DNA from: an uncultured Paludibaculum sp.
GTDB taxonomy: Bacteria; Acidobacteriota; Terriglobia; Bryobacterales; Bryobacteraceae
DNA length: 64,000 nt
Direction of reading: 5' to 3'
NCBI RefSeq assembly: GCF_963665245.1
Contig: NZ_OY762267.1
Location: 3,010,001 to 3,074,000 of the forward strand
Part shown: piece by piece, positions 24,955 to 34,359 of the stretch
How positions within the stretch are numbered: the stretch's first letter is position 1
How the letters are laid out: each line of letters opens with the position of its first letter
Program-made: the position numbers and the translations under genes
The notes under the pieces: generated by a model
Seen by the model: only the letters and a program-made list of their open reading frames with translations
What the model was told of the DNA's origin: nothing
Databases searched by the model: none

Positions 24955-27540
24955 CTAGAAGACGAAGCCCAGGGCGAACTGATACGCCCGGGGCGCGACG
25001 AAGTGCGTCCCGCTGAAGGTCGACAGGAAGTTGTAGAGTGCCACCTTGTTCGTGAGATTCGTCGCGGTAAACCGTAGCGTGGTCCGGTAGCGTTCCCCGC
25101 GGAAGAGGTTGTCCGTACCGACACCGATGTCGAACAGGTGGCGGGACGCGACGCGTGGAGGGTTGTGGTCGTCATTCCCGGTTCCTTCCTTGGGGATCAC
25201 CAGGCGAGTAGCGCCGTAGTTCGCCGTCGTGCAGACAACGTCGGTCAGCGGCGAGTCGATGCTGGGTCGCTGGCTGCCGCAGTAGAAGCCGATGGCGGAC
25301 TGCTGCGCACCGCTCAGCGCCAGTGCGTCATCCAGGCCTCCGACGGCTCCGGCAACCAGGCCGCTGTCATAGCGCCAGGTGAAAGCGACCCAAGGCCCAT
25401 GTGTACCGCGCTGGTAGCGCAGGTTGGTCGTCTGCTGGAAGGCCTGGTCGTGATCGATGCGGAAGACGGCGTCGCCGCCCACATCGTTGTTGAAGACGAG
25501 GCCACCCGTCTCCGGTCCGAAGAAGCGCGCACGGGTGTGTCCCATGGTGGTGAACCACTGAAAACCACGAAGGTTTGGGGTGCCGATGCGGACGGCCACA
25601 CCGTCCAGTTTCGACTTCTTCCAGGAGATGGGAAACGCGATGGGGGTATCGAACAGTGTGCCGAAGTCATAGGCATTGTTCGTGTACTTCCAGAAATAGT
25701 CCGCGCTTGCGATCAGATACCGCCCCACCGCCTGCTCGATACCGGCGTTGTACTGATTCCTGTTCCCAGCGGGCAGCGGCGTGCTGGCGGCTCCAAATGC
25801 GTTTGAGGCCAGGCCGCCCATGCCAGTGGCACTCGATAGCACGAGATTCTCGTTGTAGGGCGTCTCGAACGTTCGGGAGTACGCCGCCCGGATGACCGTC
25901 CCGGTCGGTTTGAACATGTAGGAGGCGCCGATGCGCGGCTGCGCGCTCGAGTCGGTCACGATTCCGTGGTAGGAATCTACTCGCAGTCCGGCTTGAATGC
26001 TGAGATCGCCGAGCCGGATTGAGTCCTGGATATAGAAGGCGTACTGGTTCACATTCGCGCTTCCGCTGAACTGAAACGGCTGCCCGCCTCTCGTCAGGTC
26101 GTAGGGCGGCAGGCCGGGCAGGAGATTCGGATTCGCTGAGAAACCGGCCGAAACACAATCGTCCGGATTCGAGATGGACGGCAGCGCCTGCGGGCCGCCA
26201 TTGGCATCCACGCAGACCGGGTTAAAGAACGGATCGGTGACTCCAAAGGTGAACTTCTCGTTGAGCCGGGTCTGCATCAACTGGGTGCCCACCTTTAGAT
26301 TGTGGCGGCCGCTTGCGTAGGAGACGTCGGCTTTCGCGCCCCAGTTCGTCAGGGTGCGGCGCTGGCCAATCGTTGCGGGCGTGTCGCTGAACGCGTCGCG
26401 GCTTGGGTAGTAGTTCACGCGGTCGGCCCGGTAGAACGGATTCACGGTCAACACCGCCTTGGCGCCGAAGGTATGCTGATAGCCTGGCGCGAAGTTGAAC
26501 GTGGTGATCTTCTGCCGCTGATCCTGATTCGGCTGGTCGTAGGTATTGGGGATCTGGAACCAGTTCCGGGCCCAGAAGAGGTTCAGGTGAAGGGCGTCCC
26601 GGCCGCTGGGCTGGTAGTCGAAGCGGTCGAAAATCGTGCCGTTGTTGCCGATGGCATGGAGCGGTGTGAACTCCGGCGTGTCCAGGAACCGGCCGGAGCG
26701 CAGGGCGTTCACGGCGAGGAAGTTCCCGGCCTTCGGACCACCCAGCGACAGCGTGGCTTCCTCCGAGTAGGTGCCGAACGAACCCCATTGGCCCAACAGG
26801 CTACCGGTGGGCTTCTGGCCGAGACCCGACTTGGTGACCGCGTTCACCACCAGGCTGGTTTTGTCTCCGAATTCAGCCGAAGGCGCGCCGGTGATCAACT
26901 CCATCGACTGAATGGCATTCAGCGGAATCTGTGTAGAGAAACTCTTGCTCTGCTGGTCGCCAATCGGCTGCCCGTCAATGGAGAAGCTGGTTTGGGCGTG
27001 ATCGCCGAGCGGGTGAAAGAAGCCGTTGGAGTCGGCCGCCACGGCGCCGCTGCTCAACATGACGGCATCACTCAAGCCTGAACCGGGAGACGTTGTGGGC
27101 AACTGCGAAAGCGTTCTGGTGTCGACGTCGTTGTGCGCATACGGGACATTTTCGAGCAGATCCAGGTGCTCCGCTTCGACATTGACCGTAGTGGTGGTCC
27201 CCTGGATCGCCAGGCTCAGATTCAGCTCGACCGGCACCGCGCCGCGGACGTCGACATCCCGGTCGTCGCCACTGAAGTTAGGCGCGCGCACTGTCAAATG
27301 GTAGGGGTTGGGAGGGATGTTGGTCAGACGGAAGGCCCCAGTGGCGTCGGTGATGCCGGCCAGCCTGTAGTTGCTGACCCGGTTCAGGATGGTGACGACG
27401 GCTCCAGGAATGGCGGCGCCGCTCGGGTCCTTGATGGTGCCCTGCAGGGTGCCGGCATTGCCCAATGACTGACCATTGACACAGTCGCCCAAACCGAGCG
27501 CGAGCAGGCCCGCCGCGGCTAAAACGAGGAAGCTTCTCAT
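24955..27540 (-). CDS. TonB-dependent receptor with carboxypeptidase-regulatory domain
   Basis: An 861-residue outer-membrane receptor. Signal peptide at residues 1-23, then a carboxypeptidase-regulatory-like beta-sandwich (TLQGTIKDPSGAAIPGAVV, ATGAFRLTNIPPNPYHLTV) at about 30-115. A plug domain follows with the DGQPIGDQQS and AEFGDKTSLVVNAVTKSG regions, then a 22-strand-type barrel ending in the outer-membrane signature FALGFVF. The N-terminal fusion is characteristic of acidobacterial and Bacteroidetes receptors. Substrate not evident. The nearest same-strand neighbour is the LytTR regulator downstream. Confidence 0.9.
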   Translation of the reverse strand: MRSFLVLAAAGLLALGLGDCVNGQSLGNAGTLQGTIKDPSGAAIPGAVVTILNRVSNYRLAGITDATGAFRLTNIPPNPYHLTVRAPNFSGDDRDVDVRGAVPVELNLSLAIQGTTTTVNVEAEHLDLLENVPYAHNDVDTRTLSQLPTTSPGSGLSDAVMLSSGAVAADSNGFFHPLGDHAQTSFSIDGQPIGDQQSKSFSTQIPLNAIQSMELITGAPSAEFGDKTSLVVNAVTKSGLGQKPTGSLLGQWGSFGTYSEEATLSLGGPKAGNFLAVNALRSGRFLDTPEFTPLHAIGNNGTIFDRFDYQPSGRDALHLNLFWARNWFQIPNTYDQPNQDQRQKITTFNFAPGYQHTFGAKAVLTVNPFYRADRVNYYPSRDAFSDTPATIGQRRTLTNWGAKADVSYASGRHNLKVGTQLMQTRLNEKFTFGVTDPFFNPVCVDANGGPQALPSISNPDDCVSAGFSANPNLLPGLPPYDLTRGGQPFQFSGSANVNQYAFYIQDSIRLGDLSIQAGLRVDSYHGIVTDSSAQPRIGASYMFKPTGTVIRAAYSRTFETPYNENLVLSSATGMGGLASNAFGAASTPLPAGNRNQYNAGIEQAVGRYLIASADYFWKYTNNAYDFGTLFDTPIAFPISWKKSKLDGVAVRIGTPNLRGFQWFTTMGHTRARFFGPETGGLVFNNDVGGDAVFRIDHDQAFQQTTNLRYQRGTHGPWVAFTWRYDSGLVAGAVGGLDDALALSGAQQSAIGFYCGSQRPSIDSPLTDVVCTTANYGATRLVIPKEGTGNDDHNPPRVASRHLFDIGVGTDNLFRGERYRTTLRFTATNLTNKVALYNFLSTFSGTHFVAPRAYQFALGFVF

Positions 27541-27882
27541 TGGTCCAACATACGGGCCCGCCCGCTTCCCGCCTAGGTTCGCGCCACCAGCGGGCTGCTG
27601 GCGGACGCAAGCGGGCTGGGATGGGCGGCGAGCGGACCCGGTCCATCTTCATTGCCTCCACTCATACGAGGATCCACCCACCCACTTCTGAACGTTTCCG
27701 GCGGTCTGCCGCTGACCGCCACCCCCTGCCCGCTTGCCGCGAAAGAGAGTCCGGTTGAGCGGAATCTCTCCGCCGGAAGGACCGGCCCGGGCTAGATTGA
27801 GTGTTCTTCCGCGATAGGAACCACTCTGCCCAGCGGCCCTCGGGCCCTTCGGCGACTGGACCCGCGGACCAACGGTTTCACC
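27541..27882. other. Divergent intergenic region between two TonB receptors
   Basis: About 340 nt between divergent genes, so it should hold promoters for both, though none is clear. A 7-bp-stem hairpin (GGCGGTC 27700-27706, GACCGCC 27714-27720) and a smaller one (CCAGC/GCTGG near 27587) are present. I looked for a cobalamin-riboswitch core on both strands and did not find one. Confidence 0.4.
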
Positions 27883-30164
27883 ATGCACGATCTCAACTCC
27901 ACAGGTAGCACCCCTATCCCTCTCCGATTAGGACTCTGGCTCCTTCCGCTCGTCCTCCTGGTCAGAATCCGGCAGACCCCACCGCCGGTCCCGACGCCAC
28001 GTCCCTGAAGGAACCACTGAAGTCCTCTGTCACCGTGATCGGCACCCGCAGCCCCATGGAGGTGGATCAGTCTCCGGTCTCCACTTCGCTGGTCACTCGG
28101 GACGAACTGGAACAACGCAACATCCGTCAGGTGGACCAGGCTCTGGCTTTGACGGAAGGCGTCATTGCAATCCGCGGCAAGGGACCGGCGGACAACGATT
28201 TCGGCCTCGGCCTGCGCGGCTTCGCCGGGCGCGGCGGCCAGAACCGCACGCTCATCCTGCTCGACGGCCAGCCCATGAACAACTCCTACATCGGCAACGT
28301 GAACTGGTCGACGTTCGCCGTCAGCGAACTGGAACGCGTGGAAGTCGCGCGGGGACCCTTCTCCTCTCTCTACGGCGGCAACGCCATGGGCGGGGTCGTG
28401 AACCTCATCACCAAACCCGTCGACCGGCGCAGCCTCGAGATCTTCGGCCAGTACGGCAACCGCGCGACCACCAACTACTCGCTCCGTGCCGCGGAGCGGT
28501 TCTTCGGCCGGCTGGGCTTGAGCTTCGGCTACAGCCGCTTCCAGACGGGCGGCTACTCGCCCCAGGAGATCCTGCGCTCGCCCATCACATCGACTGGCGG
28601 TGTGACGGTCACCGGCGTGACGTCCTGGTTGACGCCCACCGGTGGGACGACGTATCAGGTGGGGGATCGCGGCCGGAACTGGTTCAACCAGCACGCCTAC
28701 CGGCTGCGCGGTGAGTATGCCTTCACCCCCAAGCTGTTCGCCAGCCTGCAATACATGCGGCAGTCCCGCATGGACGGCTACGATGCCTACACCACGAATC
28801 TGCGCGACGCCGCCGGAGCCCCGGTGGACACCGGCACCGTCTCGTTTCAGGACGCTGCCGGCGTGACCCGCCGCCTGTCGGTCACCCCCACGAACTACAT
28901 CGGCACGCCTACCGGCGCGGTCACCAACATCTATCAGACACAGGTGCTGGCCACCTTGAGCGACCACTGGACCCTGCGTGTTGCCGGTGGGATGAACTAC
29001 AGCCCTGGCGATTGGTATGTCACTCCGGGCGCCAACGCCACGCTCACCGCCGGCACCGGCAGTTGGGTCAACCAGGTGAACCAGGGCTACTACGGCAATG
29101 TCCAGGCCACCTGGTCCGCCCATCGCCATTCGGCCATCTTCGGCACCGAAATGCGGCACGACCGAGCGGCCATCGGGGGCCAGACCATCCCCAACCATGC
29201 GTTGCGAGAGGGCGGCGGCCCCTATGACTCGCAGGCGAAAGGCAAGTCCATCAACCAGTCGGCCTACGCGCAATACCAGATGAACGTCTCGGACAACCTG
29301 CTGGTCGTCGCCGGCGGACGTCTGGACACCTGGCGCACCTACGATGGCGCCAACCAGACCGGACTCACCTCGCCCCTGGTCCCCTATGCCGATCGTTCCA
29401 CCACCGCCCTCACCGGAAAACTGGCCGCCACTTACCGCCTGCCGCATAGCTGGCAGCTTCGCGCTAGTGTGGGCAACGCCTTCCGCAACCCCACGGTCTA
29501 TGACCTCTACCGCGATCTGAACCTCTCCGGCACGCTCTATCTTGCCAATCCAAATGTGAAGCCCGAACGCCTGCTTGCCTACGAGGCCGGTGTGTCGAAA
29601 CAGCTGCCCTGGGCGGGTCTCGTCGAAGCCACCTACTACACCAATCGCGTGAGCGACCTGATGTATCGCACCACCGACTTCGACGCCGATCCTACCGGCC
29701 GCATCCGCCGCCTCACCAACGTCGGCTTGGGCCGCACCATCGGCCTCGAGACTTCCGCCCGCCAGCAACCTGCCCGCTGGCTGCAGTTCCGGCAAAGCTA
29801 CAGCCTGGCGAAAGCGGAGATCACCGAGAATCCCTTGTTGCCCGCCACGGTAGGCAAGCGGCTGCCTTACGTTCCGCTCCACACCACCACCTTCACGGCG
29901 CTGGTCTCCCGGCAGCGCTGGAACGGCGTCTGGAGCGGCCGCTATGTCTCCTCCGTCTTCTCTTCCGATACCAACACGGACGTGGTTCGCGGCGTACCCG
30001 GCAGCTATAACCCCTTCTTCGAAACCGATGTCACCGTCTCCTATCAGGTCACCCAACGGTTCTCCCTGCTCCTGACCGCGGACAATCTGCTGGACCGCCG
30101 CTACTACATGTCGTTCTCGACACCCGGCCGCTCGGTATTCGCGGGCTTCCGCTGGAGGTACTAA
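27883..30164 (+). CDS. TonB-dependent receptor, BtuB-like, with apparent frameshift in the leader
   Basis: The body (28035-30164, from a GTG) is a BtuB/CirA-like receptor of about 710 residues. The TonB box region TVIGTR precedes a plug with VDQALALTEGV, LRGFAGRGGQNRTLILLDGQPMN and NAMGGVVNLITK. The barrel ends GFRWRY. No signal peptide exists in that frame. An ATG at 27883 in the +1 frame encodes a good leader (LRLGLWLLPLVLL, residues 14-26), and one missing G at 27960-27961 would join it to the body (VLLGQNPADP). A real deletion or a sequencing error are both possible. Directly followed by the cobN-like gene (TAA then GTG), so both act in one pathway. Confidence 0.82.
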
Positions 30165-33100
30165 GTGACGGGTGTTCTCCGATGTACCCTCCTTCTCGCC
30201 ACCGGCTTCCTCACGCTCACCGCGGAAACTCCTAACGCCGTCGTGCTGCTGCGCACCGCGCAATCGGCGCCTGGCGCGCTGGAACGCGTCAAACAGGAGT
30301 TGGGCGCCAACGCGTTCGAGTGCACGCTGGCCCACGACGGCCTGCCGCCGGAACGTCTGAAGCAAGCGCGCGTCCTCTTCCTGGAACACCCCTCGTCTGA
30401 GTTGCTGGCCCGCTGGAAGCCTGTCGCCCTAGAGGCAATCCGAGGCGGCCTCAAGGTAGCGTCCGATATCCCCGATGTCGTGCAACGCGCCTGGGGTGTC
30501 GAGGTGAATCTGCCCTTGACGCATCGCCTCTTGCCCTACTTCCAAAATGGAGGCGGAGACAATCTGCGCGCCTTCTTTCTCTCCATCTACCAGGAGGCGG
30601 GCGGAAAGCCAGGCTCAATCCCTCCACCTGTGGAGATGCCGCGCACCGGCGTCTATCATCCCGACGCGCCCCGTCTCTTCCCCAGCCTCGCTGAGTATCT
30701 CGAGTGGTACCGCAAAGCCAAGCCGAACCAGGGTGCGCTCGCGGCGGTCAGCTTCTTCCACTCTTATGTGAAAAACGGAGACCTGGCTTTCATCGATGCA
30801 CAACTGCGCGCTCTGGAACAGCAGGGCCTCGCCGCCGCCGGGCTCGTCGGCTGGCCCTTGCATACGCTCGACCAGGTTTTCAAAGCGCCGCCCTCAGACC
30901 CCCTGCAGGTGCTGCTGGCCTTTACCCTGAGCCTGTCAAAGCCAGAGGACGCTGACTTCCTGAAGAAGCTCAATATCCACGTCATCAGCCTGATGGTGAC
31001 CCGGGACAGCTACGCCCAGTGGGCCGCGACAGACCGCGGCGTCACCACCGATCGCGTGGCCACCTCTCTGGCCAACCCCGAAACAGCCGGAGCCACTGAT
31101 CCCATCATGGTCGCGACCACGGAGGCAGGAACGGACGGCATGGATCGCACTATGCCCATCGCGGAACGGGTCGATATGGCGGCCCGCCGGGCCGGCCGCT
31201 GGATCACCCTGCGCCAGAAGCCGAACTCGGAAAAACGTCTGGCGATTCTCTACTACAACAACCCGCCGGGCAAGGGAAACCTCGGCGCCAGCTATCTGAA
31301 CCTGCCGCCCAGCATCGAGGCCGTGCTCCAACGCCTGCAGCGCGAGGGCTATCTCGTTGGCGGCCGCATACCCACGGCGGAGCAGATCATCGGCCTGCTG
31401 GAGAAGGCCGGACGCAATGTGGAGACCTGGGCGCCGGGCGAACTGACGAAAATGCTGGACACCGGCGGCGTCACGCTGCTGCCCATCGAGAAGTATCGCC
31501 AGTGGTTCGACGAATTGCCCGAGGAGTTCCGCAAGTCCATCAACACCCGTTGGGGACAGCCGGAGCAGGCCGAACTGATGACGTGGCGCTCTGAGTCCGG
31601 CCGCCGCTTCTTCGTGATCCCCGGCCTGCGCCTGGGCAACGTGTTCCTGGGCCCCCAGCTTCTGCGGGCCTCTTTTGCCGAATACACCAACGTCCAGCAC
31701 AGCGGCACTCTGCCGCCCCACCACGGCTACGTCGCCGCCTACCTCTATTACCGCCATCAATTGAATGCCGACGCCGCGATTCACATGGGCCGGCACGGCA
31801 CGCTGGAATGGCTGCCGGGCAAGAATGCCGGCCAGGCCGGCTGGGATTGCTCCGAGGTGATCCTCGGCGACCTGCCGAACCTGAACTACTACATCATGGA
31901 CGGCAGCGGAGAGGCGATCCAGGCCCGCCGCCGCTCCGCTGCCGTCGATCTCAGCCATCTCACGCCCATGCTCGCCCGTGCCGGCAAAGAGAACCGGTTC
32001 GCTTCGCTCGACAAGGCTCTCACCAGTTGGGAAGAGACACATGAGTCCTCGCCCGCGCTCGCCGCCGAGTACGCAGTGAGCCTCAATCGCGAACTGGAGT
32101 CTTCCGGCCTGGCGAAACAGCTAAAACTCGACCTTTCCCATGCGGTCGCGAGTTACGAACGCGTACGGGAATTCCTCGACTCCGTGGAAGATGCGCCCAT
32201 GCCGCTGGGCCTGCCCATCCTGGGCCAGATGCCATCGGACGACCGCCAGATCGCCGGACTGGGCGCCTTTCTCCAATCTTCGTTCGAGTTGGCCGACGCC
32301 CGGCGCCTCGCCGGCTCGTTCCCCATCTGGGCCGCCGACATCGCCGCCGGCCGCTCGCCCGCCATCCCGGAGGGGTTGCCCGAAGCCCTGCGCGCCAAAG
32401 TGTCCCGCGCGCTCGATGACGGCCACACCTGGCTCGGCAACGTGCGGATCTCGCCGGAGCGCGAACTGGCCGTCCTGACCGAGGCCCTCCGCGCGGAGTT
32501 CGTGCCCAGCGGCCTTGTAGGCGATCCACTGGCCGTGCCGGCCGCCTTGCCTTCTGGCCGCAATCTGCACCAGGGCGACCCGGCCATGATCCCCACCAAA
32601 GCAGCCTGGGAGGTTGGCAAGAAGCTTGCCGGCCAGCTCCTGGCTGACCACAAGAAGAAAAACGGCCGTTACCCCGAGAGAATCTCGATGGTGCTCTGGC
32701 AGGGGGAAACCGGCCGCCACCAGGGCGCCATGGAAGCCCAGGCGATGTACCTGATGGGTGTGGAGCCCGAATGGAACGCACGCGGCGTGCCCGACCGTCT
32801 GAAGATCATCCCGGATGCCCAGCTCGGCCGCCCCAGGGTCAATGTTGTCTTCACTGTCAGCGGCCTCTACCGCGACGGATACCCCGACAAGATCCTCATG
32901 CTCGACCGTGCCGCCCGCCTGGCCGCCTCGGCCGGCGATAACGCCCTCAGCCGCCAGAATCGCGAGACCGAGGCCGCTCTCAAGGCCGCCGGCGTTGACC
33001 CCCAACAGGCTGCCGCCGTAGCTGGCGCGCGCGTCTTCACCACCGCCCCCGGCTCCTATGGCTTCGGCCTCCAGCAGATGGTGGAGCAAAGCCGCGACAA

Positions 33101-34163
33101 AGAGGAGCCCAAGACCATGGCCCAGCTCTACCTGTCCAAAATGAACTACGTCTATACCGAGAAGGCGTGGGGCACGCAGGTCCCCAAACTGCTCGAAAGC
33201 CAGTTGAAGGGCAACCAGGTGATCCTGCACAGCCGCTCGTCGAATCTCTATGGCGCTGTGGACAACGACGACGTCTATCAGTGGATGGGCGGGCTGCGCA
33301 TCGCCAGCGAAGCGGCCGGAGCCCAACCCGAACTTCTGATGAACAACTTCCGCCGGCCCGGCCGCGAGAAACTCGAGACCGCCGCCGGCTTCATCGCCTC
33401 AGAGCTGAATGCGCGCAACTGGAATCCGGAGTGGATCCGGGAGATGAAGAAGGAAGGCTACTCCGGAGCTCGCGAAATGGGCAAGGCTATCGAGTTCCTC
33501 TACGGCTGGCAGGCGACGGCTCCGGAGACTATCGCGCCGGAGGTCTGGAAGAAGACCTACGACGTCTATGTCGCCGACGAATACAACCTCGGCATGAAAG
33601 AGTTCTTCGACAAGGCCAATCCGGCGATACGCCAGAACGTGGTGGCCCGCCTGCTCGAAGTGGACCGACAAGGCTCTTACAAGTTCACCACGGCCGAGCG
33701 CCGGCAACTGGTGAAGGAGTTCGTCCGCCTGGTCTCGCAGGTTGGCGTGGCCTGCTCGGCCAATGTCTGCGGCAACCGCAAATTGCAGGCGGCGGCTCTT
33801 TCCGAAGCGCGGCGCATGTCACCCAGTGAACTCGCGCCCGGTCAACTGGCGGAGTTCCGGAAGCAGTTCCAGCAGGCCCTTCGGCCACCACAGTCGAAGT
33901 CGTCGGTAGCGCAATCCGCCCGAGCCGGCAAGTCCGCTTTCCGGACCAGCCAGACGCGCCGCCGGCGGGTCAGAATGGTCTCCATGGCTGAGTTCGCCGC
34001 GCGTGCCCGCCGCGTGGTCATGGATAACCCGCTCGCAGTGCTCTGGGTCTTGCTGAGCCTGATTGGCGTCGGATTCCTGGTGGCTTTGAGTAAACGGCGT
34101 CCCGAATGCTGGGCGGAGCTGAAGCTCGAAGTCCGCCAACCGATGCCACCGGATGGACGGTAA
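30165..34163 (+). CDS. Exported, membrane-anchored CobN/HmuS-type chelatase
   Basis: A 1332-residue protein of the CobN/magnesium-chelatase H family, with the signature HMGRHGTLEWLPGK at residues 540-553. Unlike cytoplasmic CobN it starts with a signal sequence (RCTLLLATGFLTLTAE, residues 6-21). It ends with a basic linker and a single membrane helix (AVLWVLLSLIGVGFLVAL, about 1291-1308). The large domain should therefore lie in the periplasm. The GTG start sits immediately after the receptor's TAA. No AAA+ partner subunits of aerobic cobalt chelatase are present. This layout matches the HmuS-type proteins of haem-uptake loci, reported to remove metal from haem. The substrate here, haem or a corrinoid, is inference. 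Confidence 0.85.
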   Translation: MTGVLRCTLLLATGFLTLTAETPNAVVLLRTAQSAPGALERVKQELGANAFECTLAHDGLPPERLKQARVLFLEHPSSELLARWKPVALEAIRGGLKVASDIPDVVQRAWGVEVNLPLTHRLLPYFQNGGGDNLRAFFLSIYQEAGGKPGSIPPPVEMPRTGVYHPDAPRLFPSLAEYLEWYRKAKPNQGALAAVSFFHSYVKNGDLAFIDAQLRALEQQGLAAAGLVGWPLHTLDQVFKAPPSDPLQVLLAFTLSLSKPEDADFLKKLNIHVISLMVTRDSYAQWAATDRGVTTDRVATSLANPETAGATDPIMVATTEAGTDGMDRTMPIAERVDMAARRAGRWITLRQKPNSEKRLAILYYNNPPGKGNLGASYLNLPPSIEAVLQRLQREGYLVGGRIPTAEQIIGLLEKAGRNVETWAPGELTKMLDTGGVTLLPIEKYRQWFDELPEEFRKSINTRWGQPEQAELMTWRSESGRRFFVIPGLRLGNVFLGPQLLRASFAEYTNVQHSGTLPPHHGYVAAYLYYRHQLNADAAIHMGRHGTLEWLPGKNAGQAGWDCSEVILGDLPNLNYYIMDGSGEAIQARRRSAAVDLSHLTPMLARAGKENRFASLDKALTSWEETHESSPALAAEYAVSLNRELESSGLAKQLKLDLSHAVASYERVREFLDSVEDAPMPLGLPILGQMPSDDRQIAGLGAFLQSSFELADARRLAGSFPIWAADIAAGRSPAIPEGLPEALRAKVSRALDDGHTWLGNVRISPERELAVLTEALRAEFVPSGLVGDPLAVPAALPSGRNLHQGDPAMIPTKAAWEVGKKLAGQLLADHKKKNGRYPERISMVLWQGETGRHQGAMEAQAMYLMGVEPEWNARGVPDRLKIIPDAQLGRPRVNVVFTVSGLYRDGYPDKILMLDRAARLAASAGDNALSRQNRETEAALKAAGVDPQQAAAVAGARVFTTAPGSYGFGLQQMVEQSRDKEEPKTMAQLYLSKMNYVYTEKAWGTQVPKLLESQLKGNQVILHSRSSNLYGAVDNDDVYQWMGGLRIASEAAGAQPELLMNNFRRPGREKLETAAGFIASELNARNWNPEWIREMKKEGYSGAREMGKAIEFLYGWQATAPETIAPEVWKKTYDVYVADEYNLGMKEFFDKANPAIRQNVVARLLEVDRQGSYKFTTAERRQLVKEFVRLVSQVGVACSANVCGNRKLQAAALSEARRMSPSELAPGQLAEFRKQFQQALRPPQSKSSVAQSARAGKSAFRTSQTRRRRVRMVSMAEFAARARRVVMDNPLAVLWVLLSLIGVGFLVALSKRRPECWAELKLEVRQPMPPDGR

Positions 34164-34359
34164 CGCGGACAGCATATTGGTCGACAAGGGACTACACCAC
34201 ACCAACGTGACAGGCTGACGGGCGTCCATATCGTACGGCCTTCAGGCACCGAGATCGGCCCCGACAAGACATGCTATCCAGGTGGAACGCCGTGGGGGTG
34301 GCCAGTTGCACTCCATCTTCCCGGCTCCGTGCGTCACATAGAATTGGGGGCGGACGTCT

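Noticed and set aside
27541..28034. Cobalamin riboswitch upstream of the BtuB-like/CobN-like pair.
   Set aside because: Neither the GGGAA-GGTG core nor the B12-box element is present on either strand, in contrast to 50490-50660.
27792..30389. An 865-codon minus-strand open frame antisense to the BtuB-like receptor.
   Set aside because: It is a GC-bias shadow with low-complexity translation; the plus strand shows clear plug and barrel motifs.
30936..32042. A 368-codon minus-strand frame within the chelatase gene.
   Set aside because: Antisense shadow of the conserved CobN-family region with no family resemblance of its own.
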